NCBI GenBank assembly: GCA_964353255.1
Contig: CAYGVJ010000004.1
Span: forward strand, 1-64,000
DNA length: 64,000 nucleotides
From: VFZS01 sp964353255
GTDB taxonomy: Bacteria > Acidobacteriota > Terriglobia > Bryobacterales > Bryobacteraceae
Direction of reading: 5' to 3'
Position 1 is the first letter of the stretch; each line of letters begins with the position of its first letter. A program made the translations under genes and the position numbers. The notes beneath the pieces are model-generated. The model worked only from the letters and a program-made list of their open reading frames with translations, made no database searches and was not told the DNA's origin. Below are positions 61,891 to 64,000 of the stretch, in pieces.

Positions 61891-62982
61891 GTGCACCTGG
61901 ATCTGACCTTCCGCTGCAACCTCTGCTGCGTCCACTGTTACCTCGATCACGACGGCCAGCGCGAATTGAGCACGCGCGAAATCCGGGACCTTCTCGAAGA
62001 TGTGGCGGCTGCCGGCGCGCTGTTCTTAACGGTAAGCGGGGCAGAGGTTTTCCTCCGCAAGGATCTCTTTGCGGTTCTCGAACACGCCCGCCGGCTCCTG
62101 TTCGACGTGAGACTGAAGACCAACGGCACGCTGATCCGCTCTAGCCACGCCCGGCGCCTGAGCGCGCTGGGAATCCAGCAAGTGCAGGTGAGCATTTACT
62201 CGCACCGTCCGGAGGTTCACGACGCCATCACGCAGACGGCGGGCTCGCTGGAGCGTGCGCTGGCCGGCATTCGCCTTCTGCGCGCGCAGGGCGTCCGCGT
62301 GGCGGTAGCCAACGTTCTGATGCGCCAGAACGCCCGGGACTACGCCGGAGTGAAGCGACTGGCTTCGGAGCTGGGCGCCGAGTTCACGATTGACCCGACC
62401 ATCACCCCGCACCTGAGCCGCCGCAGCTCGATTCTCGGCCTGAACATCCCCCGCGCCGAACTGGAGGTGGTCTTCCGCGACGAAGCCGCGGTCGGGGACG
62501 TCGCCTGCTTCACCGCTCCCCCGGGACCGGTTGACGCGAGCACCCGGGACGGCATTCCCTGTAGCGCCGGCCACACGGCCTGCTACCTGTCGCCCTGCGG
62601 AGAGGTGTACCGGTGTGTGCAGTTTCCGCTTCGCTGCGGTGACGTGCGCCGCCAAGCCTTCGCGGAGATCTGGCGACACTCCCCGCAACTCAAGGAAATC
62701 CGCTCGATCCCCGCGCGCGACCTGACCCCGTGCTCCTCCTGCGTCCACCTGGGAACCTGCACGCGCTGCCCCGGCCTGGCGTACCTGGAGGGCGACCTGC
62801 GAGGGCCCTCGGCAGCGGACTGTGAGAAGTCTTTGGTGCGCACGGGCATCGCGCCGGCGCAGGGGGCCCGGTCTCCCGCCCTGAGAACTGGGGAGGGCGA
62901 GCCAGCCTATTGGCTTGACTGCCTTGAGGAGGGGACCTACAATGAGGGTAGCCTCCAAGGTGTGCCGGAGCAGGAGGTGTAG
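61891..62982 (+). CDS. Radical SAM/SPASM-domain protein, possibly 5'-truncated
   Basis: GTG at 61891 gives 363 residues beginning HLDLTFRCNLCCVHCYLDHDGQ, with CX3CX2C for the SAM cluster; then LTVSGAEVFLRKDLFAVLEHA, LKTNGTLI, VQVSIYSHRPEVHDAITQT. The SPASM part has several Cys-rich blocks (PCSAGHTACYLSPCGEVYRC, CSSCVHLGTCTRCPGLAYLEGD, ADCEKS) for auxiliary 4Fe-4S clusters. Such enzymes often modify peptides (PqqE-like). The cluster motif lies only about 8 residues from the start, and the S24 fragment joins immediately upstream without a ribosome-binding site, so 5' sequence may be lost. No precursor peptide gene was seen. Confidence 0.85.
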   Translation: MHLDLTFRCNLCCVHCYLDHDGQRELSTREIRDLLEDVAAAGALFLTVSGAEVFLRKDLFAVLEHARRLLFDVRLKTNGTLIRSSHARRLSALGIQQVQVSIYSHRPEVHDAITQTAGSLERALAGIRLLRAQGVRVAVANVLMRQNARDYAGVKRLASELGAEFTIDPTITPHLSRRSSILGLNIPRAELEVVFRDEAAVGDVACFTAPPGPVDASTRDGIPCSAGHTACYLSPCGEVYRCVQFPLRCGDVRRQAFAEIWRHSPQLKEIRSIPARDLTPCSSCVHLGTCTRCPGLAYLEGDLRGPSAADCEKSLVRTGIAPAQGARSPALRTGEGEPAYWLDCLEEGTYNEGSLQGVPEQEV

Positions 62983-62984
62983 GT

Positions 62985-64000
62985 ATGAGCAGAGGTAAGC
63001 TGGTTGCCTGCGGCTGGGCGACTGGGCTGGTTTTGCTGTGCCCGACCAGCCTGCCCGCGCAGAAGAAGCAGGCCGAAGCCGCTGGCGCGCAGCGGGAGAC
63101 CGTCGCCAAGCCGCTCAGCGAGAAGGAGCGCCGCAGGCGCGAGGAGAAGCTGCGCAAGGAGCTGGAGACCCCGTACCGCAAGTGGCTGAACGAGGACGTC
63201 GCCTACATCATCACCGACGAGGAACGCACGGCCTTCAAACGCCTGGCCACCGACGACGAGCGTGAGCCGTTCATCGAGCAGTTCTGGCTGCGCCGCGATC
63301 CGACCCCCGACACGGCCGAGAACGAGTACAAAGAGGAGCATTACCGGCGCATCGCTTACGCCAATGAGCGTTACGCTTCCGGCATCCCGGGCTGGAAGGC
63401 CGACCGGGGCCGCATCTACATCACTTTCGGCCCGCCGGACGAGAACGAATCGCACCCCTCGGGCGGCAGCTACGAGCGCCCCATCGAGGAGGGCGGCGGG
63501 ACGACCTCGACCTACCCCTTCGAGAAATGGCGCTACCGCTACATCGAGGGCATCGGCACGGACGTGATCATCGAGTTCGTCGATCCGACCATGACCGGCG
63601 AATACCGGATGACCATGGACCCCTCGGAGAAGGACGCGCTGCTGTATGTACCCAATGCCGGCTTGACCCTCTACGAGCAGATGGGGCTGAGCAGCAAGGA
63701 GGACCGCTTCAGCCGGACCGACGGCACGCGCCTGGGCACGGGCGACCAGCCCCTGCCCTCGCGCATGAACCAGTTCGAGCGGCTGGACCAGTACGCCAGG
63801 CTCCAGAAGCCGCCGGCCATCAAGTTCAAGGACCTGGAGGCCATGGTCACCTCGCGGATCACCTATAACCTGCTGCCCATCAAGGTCCGCGCCGATTTCA
63901 TCAAGATCACCGAATCCACGGTGATGACCAACATCACCATCCAGCTCGAGAACAAGGACCTCCAGTTCCAGCAGAAGGAGGGCGTGCAGAGGGCCACGGT
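62985..64000 (+). CDS. GWxTD-domain protein, 3' cut by window edge
   Basis: ATG at 62985 behind CAGGAGGTGTAGGT; the frame stays open to the window end (338 codons). Signal peptide (LVACGWATGLVLLCPTSLPAQ). The GWxTD domain covers residues ~60-190: KWLNEDVAYIITDEERTAFKRL, EQFWLRRDPTPDTAENEYKEEHYRRIAYANERY, GRIYITFGPPDE, then FEKWRYRYIEGIGTDVIIEFVD. Here the tetrad that names the domain reads KADRGRIYITFG. This domain is characteristic of Acidobacteriota and some other phyla; function unknown. Starts 2 bp after the radical SAM gene. Confidence 0.92.
   Translation, partial: MSRGKLVACGWATGLVLLCPTSLPAQKKQAEAAGAQRETVAKPLSEKERRRREEKLRKELETPYRKWLNEDVAYIITDEERTAFKRLATDDEREPFIEQFWLRRDPTPDTAENEYKEEHYRRIAYANERYASGIPGWKADRGRIYITFGPPDENESHPSGGSYERPIEEGGGTTSTYPFEKWRYRYIEGIGTDVIIEFVDPTMTGEYRMTMDPSEKDALLYVPNAGLTLYEQMGLSSKEDRFSRTDGTRLGTGDQPLPSRMNQFERLDQYARLQKPPAIKFKDLEAMVTSRITYNLLPIKVRADFIKITESTVMTNITIQLENKDLQFQQKEGVQRAT

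Overview
This window is high-GC DNA from a bacterium that is most likely an Acidobacteriota member of the Solibacter/Bryobacter group. This rests on family content rather than a marker gene: an Oar-type TonB-dependent receptor C-terminus, a secreted BACON-repeat protein ending in a TIGR03437-type (Solibacter) domain, a GWxTD-domain protein, Hanks-type kinases with membrane anchors, IS1380 transposases and many broken paralog fragments. No rRNA, tRNA or CRISPR array was recognised.

Layout. 1-11.9 kb is an accessory, partly decayed region: the end of a TonB receptor, an orphan C-terminal domain, a secreted GH42/GH5-like glycosidase divergent from a Tat-exported Gfo/Idh/MocA oxidoreductase, an IS1380 relic next to a relic of an acyl-CoA dehydrogenase 3' end, a cupin-carboxymuconolactone decarboxylase fusion, two secreted alpha/beta hydrolases, and two truncated genes meeting head-on. 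12.0-18.2 kb is a tight minus-strand operon: hypothetical protein, B12-binding radical SAM enzyme, etfB, etfA, acyl-CoA dehydrogenase. 18.4-28.9 kb holds a YfhO-like membrane protein, the BACON/TIGR03437 protein, an alkaline-phosphatase-superfamily enzyme, a VOC protein, a Ser/Thr kinase and a CsgG-like lipoprotein-type protein.

29-61 kb is a nearly complete type VI secretion system (T6SS). Minus strand, from 47.8 down to 33.5 kb: tssB, tssC, hcp, tagJ, tssA, tssE, tssF, tssG, clpV, vgrG, a DUF4123 adaptor and PAAR. Plus strand, 49.7-61.2 kb: tssK1, tssK2, tssL, tssM and a kinase-FGE fusion. No TssJ lipoprotein is visible, and there are two full-length TssK proteins. Facing the PAAR gene is a plus-strand cassette (29.1-33.4 kb): a putative metallopeptidase with an archaemetzincin-like Cys/His signature, two tandem paralogs of unknown function, a GNAT acetyltransferase and an internally duplicated helical protein. 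It is a good candidate for T6SS cargo.

The T6SS locus has been repeatedly invaded. An intact IS1380 element (17-bp inverted repeats, CGGG target duplication) sits in the tssB/tssK1 divergent promoter. A hicBA toxin-antitoxin pair plus an amber-stopped pseudogene sits between tssK1 and a second copy of the tssK1 3' end. A four-helix-bundle gene bounded by GGAGTCA/TGACTCC repeats sits between tssM and the kinase. Between the two tssK genes, on the minus strand, is a membrane protein that looks like a kinase N-lobe without a catalytic lobe, followed by four repeats of a GEFTRLFG-like motif. 61.2-64 kb holds truncated fragments, a radical SAM/SPASM peptide-maturase-like gene that may have lost its 5' end, and the start of a GWxTD protein running off the window.
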